The translations under genes and the position numbers were made by a program. 64,000 nt of DNA from Agapetus fuscipes (lineage: Eukaryota; Arthropoda; Insecta; Trichoptera; Glossosomatidae). Below the pieces are notes generated by a model. That model made no database searches, was not told the origin of the DNA, and worked only from the letters and a program-made list of their open reading frames with translations. Positions 25,030-38,600 of this stretch are shown in pieces (position 1 is the stretch's first letter; each line of letters starts with the position of its first letter). The DNA lies in contig OX637351.1 in the NCBI GenBank assembly GCA_951799405.1, positions 9,766,251 through 9,830,250 on the forward strand. Direction: 5' to 3'.

Positions 25030-26640
25030 TGTCTTATTTTTACATCATTAATTTAAAATGAATCTTCACACTGTCAATACACAAATCTCTAAAATTTTAA
25101 TATGAAATTCCATTACGGTAGAACCTCGATTATCCCGCATTGGCTTTACGTTCCACAGTCCATAGAGTAGAGATTATGCTCAATGACACATAGAACTATG
25201 TGAGGAAGACCCTGTGCAATAGCAGACCATTGATTTTGCGCTCACAGAAAGTGGAGCCAGGACATTAATCAATGAGCCTTAGCGCAAGTCTGCAACAGTG
25301 TTGCGTGAGCGTGATTTCGGGTGGTGGCTACTAAGCATGCAACCCACTACCACCTGTGGTTCGAGCACTTAATTCTTCTTTGTCCCGCACACACTGTTAA
25401 AAAAAGTGAATTGAAAGCTCAGTTAATTTCGGACTTGAAAAAAATGGGCTCGGTTAATCAAGGTTCTAATGTATTTGCCTCTATTGACTAACAAAAACAT
25501 TTTAGAAATAAAATGGATTTTATGTTAAAAATAATGCAGGGAAGAATCAAAAATATATATATTTTTTAAATTACAAAAAAATTGACTTGGACTTACATTA
25601 TTTATGTTTCTTGCAATTTAAGTCGTCGCCATGACAACTCTACCATCATATGTTTTTTCCTTATTTTGTTTAAGAATTCACAGATTCAAATTCAAATAAG
25701 TGATGTTCTATTAATGGATTCGGAACAATTTCAGCACAGATGTTCCAAATTTGTTTTTTTGGCGAACATCATTTGACTATGTAATAGACAGCGGATCTTT
25801 CCAACCAATAACAAAATGTCCATCTTCCCCATAACAGACTAATCGAGTGGTAACTGTAACTCTGTCGCCATTCCGCTAGGGGTGGCCAGTCATGTGGCGT
25901 CACAGCCTTTTTGTCCATGCCAAATGAGAGAACCTAGTTAAGTCAGTACATTTCTAAAAAGTTGTGATGTCACATCTGTTGCTATGGTAAAAGAAAATAT
26001 TTTATTATTGGTTGCTAGGGCCTTAGTTACATAGATTTGCTGTTTGTAGTCAGAAACTCCTGTGTCTTTCACACAATTGTCCATGATTATGTTAAATAAC
26101 CACAAACCCATTACGCAGCCACATAGCGTCATGACGCAGCAAATAATAATAATAATAGCCCCAGTTCCGCTGATGTTCCCAGTCCATTCCATCTGTTTAA
26201 AAAAAAAGTAAAAAGGCTGGCAACATTCAAGGTTACAGGTATTTTTATGGCTTAACAAAAAGGATACAAAGTGAGCTCATCATCTCATATGTTCACAAAA
26301 CTTCTGCATGTATTATTATAGCAACAGTTGAAGGGATTCTCAGAACCATCTAGCGTCTGGTGAGAGATATCAATGGTTGGCAACAGATAGCCCCATGTGA
26401 TCAGTTCCATAAAAGTAGGGCATCTGCAGTGGGCTGGCAACAGTATTGTACTGGGCAACACCAACCCAATTAAGCGCCTAATACCGTCAGCACCACAAGG
26501 CCCAAAAATGTGATGGATGGACTATGTCAACGCAGATGCTGCCGAGGCAGACATCTGGAGCTGAAGAGCAAATCTGGGCTGTCCAGCTGTTGATGATGAC
26601 AATGATCTCTGCTCGGCAGGTTGGATGTGAGGGAGGATTG
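25030..26640. other. Intergenic DNA between USP14 and the DCST1-like gene
   Basis: Contains the GGCCACCCCTAGCGG repeat (inverted, 25851-25893), a LINE relic (26395-26560) and a minus-strand frame at 26171-26030. That frame starts MEWTGNISGTGA and has one hydrophobic helix of about 30 residues after a splice-like acceptor. I do not recognise the peptide, and it soon runs into repeat sequence. Confidence 0.35.
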
Positions 26641-26641
26641 G

Positions 26642-29600
26642 TTACAGCTCCATGGGAGCAGGTTCTGATGCAGCCGGGGTCTCCTTTGTCTCGTCTTCAG
26701 GCAGCTGGAGAACCCGCGGGCCGTACAAGAGAACATACGCACAATGCCAGTCACCTGTCGACCAAAATAGACAAGATAAGAAAAGAGTGTTGGATGATTT
26801 GTGGGCTGTATTTCTGTTTATAGGTTGCACTGGTTTTTGTTGTTGTTTATGAACAAAATTTTGAAAACTTGCAGTTTTATTTGCAAATTTTTACTACAGC
26901 ACTAGCAATGTGTGTCTTATCTGTAATGCTACGATCTATCAGAGGTCTACTAGCGCAGGTGACCGATGTGCAAGCACACATACACACACGTAATCATCCT
27001 CAGGAAGAATATATTTTGGATCTTGCCCTGGTCCTGCTCCAGTAAACCGCAGTGTAATTGAAGGAGAGAAAGAATAACAAATATGATAATACAGTTTTTT
27101 TAGAATGGTAAATGAAATCTGTTGGTATTATTATAAATTAATTTGTAGTTTTACAATATTGTAGATAAAATTGATGAAATTCAGTTCAATATCTGGTTTT
27201 GAAATGAGCCACCAGATGGAATTACGATTGACAGACAATAGTAAAAAATATAATTTATGTCATAAAATTTAGGTTAGATTCATAGCAGTTAGACATATTT
27301 ATAAAATTATTAAAATAAATTAAATAAACGGATATTTGTAAGAACTGTTAGTAAAGTTAGAGAGTTCATCCTCAGTCTTCGTATAGAGAGGGTGTCTCCT
27401 GAAGATGTTGGCTATGTCGCCAACAAAACGTCGAGAGTACCGAAATTCTCCAGTAACGGTTCGTACAAATATCAATCTTTTAATTTATTTTAACAACTAT
27501 GTTTCTTTTCAATCTGAAAAACATTTACAAAAAAATTAAATAGGGTAGTTGCAGTGGTAGGGAAAATGGTTGAAAATAATATGGTTGTGTAGAGTACATT
27601 TCAAGGATCACAATCATATATTTTTTGTGTAGTAAAAATAAAAATATCATTGATAATTTTCAAAAATAAAATGCGGAGAATTTGAGTCGCGCCAAAACGC
27701 AACGTGTTGGACTTAGCGAACCTTGACGTCATTTTGACGTCAAGGTTCGCCACTGGACCCGTCGATACCTACACTCCGAAGATGCATCAACGTCATATCT
27801 GCCTAAACAAACAAAATGACATTTTTTCCGGAAATCGAGAATACGCTAATTTTAAAGAGCTTTAGTTTAAAAACTAAGCAAGATATTTTTTTTTTAAAAA
27901 CGCAGATGCATTTTAAAAAATGTATTCTACCATTTTATACAATGAAAAAAATAGGTGATATTACCCTATTATGAATCTTAAGTGTTGCTTTATCTTTGCA
28001 GCTAAGATCACCATATTATTGGTTGCTAAGGACTGTAGGCAGGCTGACTGACAGACTAATGAGTTGTTGAGATATGAGTAGGTGTCTGACCTCCCCCGGA
28101 CAGCTTGAGCACGTCCTCCTCGGAGACTTGAGTGACCACATCGTCGTCACACTTGAGCCAGCCCTCTGCGGCCGCGCGCACCCAGGCCACGTAGTGCCCG
28201 CTGGAGGAGGAGCGGCCGCGGTGAGTCAGCACGGCTTGCAGGCGGTACAGACCACTGTTATTGCTGCCAGCATCTAGACAACAACACAAAACATACTTTG
28301 TACAACTTGGGACTGTCCAGTTGAAAACTCCGTTGGTAGAATGCTTGCATTCCAGACCAAAGACAGTACTTACAGTGCCGTTTTGTGCAAGGGCACTGTT
28401 TGATTGTAACATCTCCGAAACACACATGTTGAAAAACACATCTGGTCCTTGAACCGCCAATCTGAGTAGAGTACTGCCATACCCTGACCAACGCTCCATC
28501 TTGCTTTTGTATTTCCAATCTAATATTGTGTCGTGAATTCTTTGGCCCGTCCGAACATCCTTATTAGCTTTTCCTGTTCACTCATTTCCTCCTAGTAAAT
28601 TCTGTGTTTCATAATTGATCCAATATTGACTAAGCAAATCTGTGTTGTAACTTTATCCAATATTGACTAAGCAAATCTGTGTTGTAACTTTATCATCAAT
28701 AAATGTCAATGTGTTTCATGAACTGGATAAAAGTGCTTTATTTCCGTACTTAACATTTCTCTTCTTTCAGAACACACGAGTCAAATTAAGCCAAGTCTTC
28801 AAGTTGTGACCTCACTCCCATGGTTGTGGGACCATCTCTCATGACCTTCCCCATCCTATGATTTTTCAACAAAAAGACTCAATTATCAAAATAAGTGCAA
28901 GGTCCATTGATCGATGTTACCGAGACGTTAAACATTACAGGTTAAAAGAAAATGTCAGCGCCCGGCAGAGGAACATATTGTTGCTGGATGGAGCCAGGCT
29001 GGATGGGAGTTGGTGTTACCGTCGGGGAATGAGAAGGGCAGGCTGACGGTGTTGGTGGGCTGGTCCTTGCTGGGAGGAGCGCTGGTCTGCTGGCGCCGCG
29101 CCTCCCCCTTGCCCTTCTCCTTGCTGCTGAGCGCTGCTTCCACCTTAGCATCATCCACCGCCTGCAATCATGCCATACAAACCAGCTACATATATAATCT
29201 AAGTTGCAAAGACATATTACACTTAGAATTCATATTAAATGCATGTCCACAAACACACTCATCATCATCTTCAGATAGGATATACCTGAAGATGACCGAC
29301 ATGATCAAAAACGTAAGTCATTTTTAATTAAAATAATTGTGGGAAGTAAGTTTGAAAAAGATGGAAGAATGTTCGGTGAATTTGAAAGAAGAATAATGAA
29401 AGGCAGGTGTGTACTGGGTGCGACCGCTTGCATCGCCAGGAACCAAAATCTCTCAAAAAATGTTAGATTGGCGGTGCGCGGTGGTATACTAGTGCCCACC
29501 TTGATGTATGGAAGTGAAGCCTGGACGGTGAGTGAAAGGGAAATTAGTAAAGTCCATACAGTAGAAATGGACTATCTAAGAAGTATGATTGGGAAAAAAC

Positions 29601-32600
29601 GAAGTGACAGGGTGAGGAATGATTTTGTAAGAGAGGAATGTGGTGTAAGGGAAAGTGTGAAAGTGAAGATTAAAAGAAGTATGTTAAGATGGTTCGGGCA
29701 CATGGAGAGAATGAGTGATGAAAGATTGACGAAGAAAGTATATGTTGCTAGAATAGATGGATGTCGTGGAAGAGGAAGACCGAGAAAGGTATGGATGGAC
29801 CAAATTTTCGAAATAGCGAGTGAATGGAATATCCAGAGTCATAATAAAAGGAGAGCTTGTATGAAAAAGGTTATGACTCTGGATGAAATGAAAGAAGTAT
29901 GCAAGGACAGGAAGAAGTGGCGGCTAATCTGCAATGCTGATTTGTAATGTTGGTTTATTAGTTTGCTACATTTTTTGCATAAGAAATTTTTGACTTTTTT
30001 TGTATAGATTTATTTTTAAGGTTTTGTTGTTTTTTTGTAAACTTAAATGTCATTTATTACTCGTATTCCTTGACTTATAGGTTGGTATGAGGCTGACCAC
30101 CCATACTGTAAAAAATGGTTCACTTTGCCAATGTCACCCCTGTTTCAGGGAATGTCGGCAGGAGTTGCAGGGCTTATGTTCATTTGAGTTTGGATTTTAT
30201 TTGTAAGTACACATTCAGCATTTGTAAGCGCGAACTACACGTGTTTGTTTGTGGGCATACATCTGAGAGCTTTAAATGAATATATGCTTGCAACTTAGAT
30301 TATAGATAGATTATAGAAATAGTGTTTTATTAGAATTTTTAAATTTCTATAAAGTTTAATAGAATTCAATCAATATGAATTCTCAGTCTAAATACACAAA
30401 CTATACAAAATATAATATGCAATTTATGAAATGTTTCAGCGGAAACTTTGTAGAGCTCCATTTGAAATATTTAAGTACTTTTAACACTAAAACATTAAAA
30501 TTAAAAATAAAAACAAATTGTATAAGGCTACGGGGCGAGTAAAATTTAATAATGTACGACCGGTTTCGGAAACAATGTTTCCATCATCAGGTACAAAATA
30601 TTACTGACTAACAAAATAAAATATAAATAAGTGTAACATTCTTTTAAGGGGTGGGAATAGTGGAGGGGGGGAGGGGTGAGGAAGGGAACAGAGCGCTGGG
30701 ATTGTTGGTGACAGATTTATTATTATTTCTAGGAAACAAGGTCAGGAGAGGAGATGGATTAGGGATCAAAAAGTTATTTAGTAAGGAATTGACAGTACTT
30801 GAATTTTTATTAATTTCTATGGTCTCGAGAGCTGTTAAAGTCGGTCTGTATGTGTTTGTATGAAGAAGTTTGATTGTATGTTTATTAAAAGTATGTCCTG
30901 ATTCTATAATGTGGTTGGCAAACTCGGAGAAGTTATTATTAGATAGACAACGCCTGTGTTCGTCCATTCTAATTTTTAAACTTCTACAAGTCTGCCCAAT
31001 GTATACTCGATTGCAGTCGCCACACCGAACTTCGTATACTCCACATTTTTGTAAAATGTCCATTTTCGATTTAGAATTACAAAGTAAGTTTACCAATTTA
31101 TTATTGGTGTAAAAAGCAGGTCTGATAGAGTCGGGTTTCCGAATTGTTTCCGAAACATTGTTTCCGAAACCGGTCGTACATTATTAAATTTTACTCGCCC
31201 CGTAGCCTTATACAATTTGTTTTTATTTTTAATTTTAATTTTTTTAAAATGAAAGGTTACAAAGTGAATGCCTCATCAATTAATGATACTTTTAACACTG
31301 TTTGATAATACTTATTTTTTTCTACGTCACTCTATTGTTTTTCTTTTCTTCAAACTGTACTTTCATTGAGCAATTGAAAAAGTAGTCCATTAAACAGAAA
31401 TTGATAAGAGAGAAGCCATGGGAGATACCATGGGAGGCCATGGATAGCTTTAGCCAGACAGAAGGTTGGTGGATAATTATAGACAGAGAGGAGAATTAGT
31501 GCAGACTCTGACCTTGAACTTGTCCCTCATGGCCTGCAGCTTCTGCTGCAGCTGCGGCGAGCACAGCTCGTACACGTCCAGGTCCATGGGGAACTTGACG
31601 TCCTTGAGGATCTTGGCGTTGATGGCCTCCTTCTCCTTGTAGTAGAAGCGCACCAGCTGCACCGTGAGGTACGCGGGCAGGCGACTGATCTTAGCCTGTA
31701 AGCACAGTGCATCCCTCATCATAACTGTGTCCTCACACAACTAGGAAAGCCTGACTGCATTTGCTTGTGCATCTTTCTAATGGCCTCCTTCCCCTAATTT
31801 ATTACTTTCTTGCTAGCCGAAGGCTAAACACAACAGGTTCTTGTGAAGACTGAGTTAACATTGCTGGTATTTTGATTTTGGGTTGGAACAAAACACCTAA
31901 ACAATTATTTCGGTCACTCTGCGCGGGGACCGAACGTCAACAAAACTAAAATAATGTGATGTCACAAAGCCAGGTTGCTAGGGAAAAAGCAACCTGTATT
32001 TTGTTATTGGTTGTTAAGAGATTGTCACATAGACCTGCAGCATTTGATGATTTTGTGTTACATCCTAAATAAGTTATACATAAAATATGATAGTAAAGTA
32101 AAAGTAAATGCTAAAATTATGAATCATGAACAACTTGAACCCCTGCAGCTAATCCTGAGAGAGACAAGAAGGACAGGGAGGAACTTACAGACTTTGTGAA
32201 GACGGCGTCCCTCTGCAGGACTGAAGACATTTTTGTAATTTGTTCTTGCATTTTCTGAAAAATAAAGCAATTTCATCCTCCCATTATTTCATGATACTCG
32301 TACACAAGGTTGTTGATGTATTAGTTCTAACACATTTAAAACGGCAATGTATTAAGCAGCAGCAAGAGAAATACGCCAAATATGAATTCTTCTTCTTTTT
32401 GTGTCTTGTCAGGTCCCCTAAGGTTGACTATCACTTGAGTGTAGGTCTCTTGGTCCTGACTCCTGGGCAGCTCTAACAGTTCCTCCACAGTCCTCAGCCC
32501 CAGCCCCGGACGTCCCTTAGCCAGAAATCTCTTGGCTCTCCAACACCCTGTGGAACCTCTATATTTTCTTCTGATCGGGTGCAACAATGCCCACTTTAGC

Positions 32601-35600
32601 ACATGTATGCCCCAAGTAAGACACATCCTGGGCTTTGACATGGGTCAGCTTCCTATTAATTCCGGCTCGGAGAAGAACACTTGTGTTGCTGACCATTTCC
32701 ATCCAAGGAATACATAGAATAATTTTTATTCAATATTCACATACTTTTTTCTACATATATTACTTTCATATATATATTTTTGAATGCCAGTTTAACTGAT
32801 GATGAAAGCAATTCCATAAGCATTTTTGTAAGCCTATAATTGAAGGAAAAGAGAAGAAAAATAGTTTCTAATAGAAAAATAGAAGAAAACAGAAGGAATG
32901 AGTAGATGTCTCACAGATCTAAGTCCTGACTGCAGATACTTGACGTCCTGGGAGATGAAGCAGCTGAGCTGCAGGAAGGTCTCCTGCCCCGAGGTGACGG
33001 GCTCCTCCTCGCACTCCGAGCAGCGCATCTCTGTGTCCAGCCGGCCCCCAAAGTACTGCTCTATCACGGAGCTGAAACATCAATGAAAGCATTCCTGAAC
33101 CTTCATGTCAAATAATCATGTTTTCCACGATTCCAGGGTTTCCACCACTACAGAGGAAACACGTTAAACAGGAGAAAAATTAGTCCTCCCTGGCGTCTGG
33201 TCCGGGCGATACCTCAGTCGGTAGAGCGCTTGTGTTCAATGCTAGAGGACTAGGGTTCCATCTCCACAAAGTGGAATACTCAGCCACTCAGCCAGAGGAG
33301 TTCCTGCAGCAGCAGCTTGAGGAAGTTCTTGCTTAATCCAAAGATGAGATGACATCCATGCATGCCACCCACACTCAAGGGGTTACAGATAAAGCTCTGA
33401 TTATTTATTCTGAAATGAATGCGCCCACAAATCAAGAATTAAAAATGGGAAAAATCAACTAAAAAAAGCAGCTTAATGGAAAACAAGATGGGCATTCACG
33501 CTGCTGAACATCCCCCCCACGAGCATCTCCCATTGCAACAGGACACAGTCCTGCATCAATCAGAAGCAGACATTCAAGAAATAAGTTACAATATGAACAT
33601 TGGAATAAAAATAAGAATGTTATTACGCATTTCCCCCTGGCAGGCTGGGCAGTTTCTGTTGCAGGATGCGCACCATCTCCGTCCAGCACTCATTGGCATC
33701 CTGCTGCGCCCAAGCCTGGCCGCTCGAGCCCCCGGCGCCCCCGCCCGCCCCGCCCTCCGCCAGCTCCCTGAAGCGGGGCAGCGCGGCGTGCAGGGTCAGC
33801 AGCAGCGGCAGTGGAGGCACACACGCAGCTCCCTCCATGGACTGCCACGTGTCCCGCAGGGCCACTACTAGGGCGCCTGTTGTGCCACCTGTACGCTCAC
33901 CTGCAACATTCATCATTCCATACATTTCTAAGGAATCCTATGCGGTAGAGACTCCTCAGATTTCAAAGAATCTGGAGGTCTATGACACTAGTTGGAGTGC
34001 AGCAGAGGTATGGGTGTTGGTGAGGTGGCGTTTGACGTCATAATCCTTTATAGCAGGTGCGTTAGCTGCATAGTGTTGGGTTGCATTTGCTTTGAGACAC
34101 TGTAAGGTGATGATTGACATTGGTTTTGAATAGAATTAGGTTGAATTGTGGCGGGAGCACAGATAACTCCTCTTGTCTTGAGGCACTGCCCTGTTGCATT
34201 CATATCTCTATACTATAAAACCAAAACCCCATTTGTTGGTAATGCGATAAAATGGTGAAGGACTAAACGGTTTTGGCTGTCTTTCGTTTCAAAATAAAGT
34301 GCGTAATCTGGAGAGGGTTATAGCGTACAAAAAAATTGGTAAAATAACGCAGAACATGTTTAAATTTGTGAAATGCTGAACGTCGTTTTTAAATGGGAAT
34401 TGATCATTTCCAACTTCAATAAGAGTTTTAGGCTTACACGGCCGGCTGATGATGCTGGAGTGAAGTTTTCCGGGATCTGTTGCCGTGGTCTGTGGGAGCT
34501 AGAGCTTCCGTACGTTTCGCCCATTTCTACGATGGGCTTCTTCAGCGTGAAGTATGATGATGATGAAGATCTTGATGAGAACTGTGATGAGAACCGTTCT
34601 TGATGAAAACAGTTCTCATCAAGATCTTCATCATCATCATACTTCACGCTGAAGAAGCCCATCGTAGAAATGGGCGAAACGTACGGAAGCTTCAGCTCCC
34701 ACAGACCACGGCAACAGATCCCGGAAAACTTCACTCCAGCATTTCCAACTTCATCTAATTGACAGATTTTTGTTCCATATTCAAATTTCATTAAATGTGT
34801 TCGGTTTGAAATATTGTGAGAGGTTGAACAAAATCAAATTAATAAAATAAACTGGTAGGTACAAAATTTGAAAATGGAATAAAAAATCATATTATTCATC
34901 AACAGCCTTTACCAAACAGAACTCTTTTTAAAAAAATGGAATTTAGCTTTTCAACTGTCAAAGTCATGAAAAGCGTTCAAGGTTAAATAAATAAGTCTTT
35001 AATCTCAGTTACAAATATATGCACACATTTAAGGTTCATATTGAATGGATGCCCAAAAGGAAACACATGTTAGTTTGTGCATACACATAATGCATGTATA
35101 TTTTCAAAATAAGACCCAACTGCAAATCCCAAATAACAACGGTGCAATTTATGCTGACTTAACTTTAAACAGGCAGAACTGAAACAATTTGTACACCAAC
35201 TTACAAGTCGAGGATTTATAACCTAAGTTGCATAAAAACATATGGTGGCTCTTTCAACATTTCTTAGATCCGTCTAATCTAATCTAATCTAAGTTGCAAA
35301 GATATGTTACATTGGAGATTCACATTACATGCATTCTCACAACCAGACACGTAAAGTTCGCGCTTGCACATGCCTCATGTGAACCTACAACATAAAAACC
35401 AAATTTCAAATGGGCATACACCCTGCAACTCTTGCCATCCTTCCCTGAAACAGGGGTGACATTGGCAAAGTGAACCATTTTCACAGCATGGGTGGTCAGC
35501 CGCATACCAACCTATAAGTCAAGGAACACACACTACAAATTACATTTCAAAACATATACTTAATCTAAGTTGCAAAGATATTTTGTCATTTTAGACTCAT

Positions 35601-38600
35601 ATTAAATACATGCCCAAAAGTAAGCACATTGTAAGTACATGCTTACACATGCTGCATGTGTACATAAACTTTGAAACTCCTGCCACTTTCGCTGAAACCG
35701 GGGGGGCATTGGCAAAAGTGAACCAAGTTTTACTACATACTCGATCTTCTTACTTAATATTCAATTTTCTATATGCAAACTTGAGCTCGAATCGTCCATA
35801 CGAGGTCACAAATCAAAGCTAACATGAAGAAAATATGAATTTTGTATCATCAATAGATCGTGAACAAAGGAATTAATTTTTTCCGAATATAAGTGGCAAA
35901 GGTATTGGGGATTCACAAAATATGCATTCTCACAAGCACACATGTATAATTTCGCGCTAACACATGCCGCATGTGGACCTACAATTTACAAACCCAATCT
36001 CAAATGAACATAAGCCCTGCAACTCTTGCCGTCCTTCCCTGAAACAGGGGTGACATTGGCAAAGTGAACCATTTTTTACAGTATGGGTGGTCAGCCGCAT
36101 ACCAACCTATAAGTTTAGGAGCATAAAAACAATGATCTAAATCTAAGTTGCAAAGATATGTATCATTTAAGATTCACATTGAATGCATTCCCACAAGCAG
36201 ACATGCATAATTTCACACTAGCGCATGCCGCATGTGGACCTACAATATAAAAACCTAATCCGAAATGAACATAAGCCCAACAACTCTTGTTGATCTTCCC
36301 TGAAACAGGTGTGCCATTGGCAAAGTGAATCATTTTCTGCAGCATGGGTGGTCAGCCGCAAACCAACCTATAAGTCAAGGAACATACACAATAAATTATG
36401 TTTTTAAAATCAATAAACAATAATATTATATATAATATATAATATAGGGCCTAAAACAGATCCTTGCGGGACCCCAGCACTGATGTTCTTAATATCACTT
36501 TTAGATCCATCAATATTAACAGTCATGGTTCTGTTAGAGAGGTAATTTTCAAAGAGATGTAAAACTGGGCCTCTAATCCCTATGACATCTAAGTATCTAA
36601 GCAATTTTAAGTGATCAATTGTATCAAAAGCCTTGGAGAAGTCAATGAATAATACTAATACATGTTTTTTATTGTTTAATTCGTTATTAATATGATTGGA
36701 AAAACTTTGAAGTAGAATTTCTGTACTCCTACCCTTCTGAAATCCATATTGATTGGTATCCAGAATTTCAAATTTGTTAAGATATTGAGTCAACTTTGAG
36801 AAAATGTATTTTTCAAGTATTTTTTCAAGAGCAGGTAATATACTAATTGGCCTATAGTTTCCCATTACAGAGTGATCACCACCCTTGTAGATTGGTCTGA
36901 TTAGGCTACATTTTAATTTCAGAGGAATTATTCCCTGGTTTATAATTGAGTTAATTAAATGTGTAACAAGAGGTCCCAATATTTCCACGTGTTTTTTTAA
37001 GTCAGTCATTCGGATAAGGTCAACTCCTGGTGTTTTAGAGTTTTTTGCAAGATTTATTATTTTTACAACTTCAGATAGTTTAGCTTTAGGTAAATAAAAG
37101 CTATGTGGAAGCAAATCAGGCTCTGGACCAGCAATTTTTATACTACAAACGTGCATTAACTGGGATACATTATCAGAGAAATACTTAGCAAATTCATTGG
37201 AAACACTTTCAATGCAATTATATTTGTTGTTTACAAAATATTTTTTTATAACTTCATCACAATTTGTTTTAGATTTTCTGCCTAAGATTTTGTTACATTC
37301 ATCCCAGGTTTTTTTTATGTCCTTGAAACAATTCTTAAATTTATCATTATAAAAAGTTAACTTTAATTTCAAAATTTTTTTGTTCAAGTAATTACGTATC
37401 GTTTTATACTCCTTTTCATAAAACTTATTACTAGGTGTACTCTTCCATCTCCTAAATAAGATGTCTCTTTGTTTTATTTCCTGTAGAATCTCCCTATTTA
37501 TCCAGTCTTTCGTAGCGTTAGGTCTATTTTTATTTTTATGGCACCATGGAATTAGGCTTTCTTTATACAAATTATCAAAAGCATTACAAATTTTATAGTA
37601 TAATAATTCGCAATCATTTTCTTCAAGAAGAGTATTCCAGTCAGTTTTAATAATATTACTATCGAACCGTTTTTGCGACATAATGAACATTGGTTTATTT
37701 TTGGCAACATTATCAGATTTATTATTCCGTCTATACTGAAAACTAATTGCTGTCGCATAATGGTCAGCTATAAGATATTCACATACACAAGCACGTATAT
37801 TTACAGAGCAGAAACCACGCCCAACACTTACAGGATCATTTGTTATATACCTCAAATAAATATGGTCAATACAAGATTTTGTAACAATATCATTGACTAT
37901 TGCTTCTCTAGTTACATCAGAAATACATTTTACCATAAAGTTATTAGCTAATATGTTTTCATAAGATATGGTTATCGGATCACATTCGTTCAGCAAGTTT
38001 AAGTTGATATCCCCAAGAAATAATATATTATCATTTATGTTAGTGTAATCATTAAAAAATGATGAAATTTCAGTTAAAAATCCCTGTTTATTAAGGTTAG
38101 GTGGTCTATAAAGAGCAAGAATGTGAATAATAGATTTGTTTGGTAGTGTCAAAGTTCCAAAGACATTTTCAAAACAAAGAGATTGGAGGGATTTTTGTAC
38201 AAAATTAAATTTTTTACTAACATACAATTTTATTCCCCCACCCATTTTGCTACTTCGGCAGAAGTGGAAACTATTGAATTCAGGCAAGTTATAAAAACAA
38301 GTTTCGAAGTCCTTTATTGAGGTTTCACAGAGCATTAAGATATCGATAAACTTTAAACAATTTCTAAAATATGCATTAAAAATATCCCAATACTTACAAA
38401 TTGAACGAATGTTCAATTGGACACACACAATATTATTTTTATCATAGGCTCCATCCTTTAACTCAATAAAGTCTTCTAGTCTATTCACTCTTATAAAGTC
38501 TATGTCACTCTCGTCATCAATAATATTAATGCTCATTGTATTTTTTTACTTTTGACGTAGGACTGCCATAATAGGAGTTAAAAAATAAAAATAAAGTAAA

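Larger units (their letters stand above)
30485..31245 (-). mobile_element. Penelope-like element, 5'-truncated, with inverted terminal repeats
   Basis: A GIY-YIG reading frame (31145-30644) is flanked by inverted copies of about 90 bp (30490-30582 and 31150-31243), each with ACCGGTCGTAC or its complement and CTACGGGGCGAG. This terminal arrangement is known for Penelope elements. Lies in the USP14 intron between exons 9 and 8. Confidence 0.85.

Noticed and set aside
34360..34791. 143-codon minus-strand frame in the palindrome
   Set aside because: The peptide is a by-product of the inverted repeat: the same residues appear on both strands.
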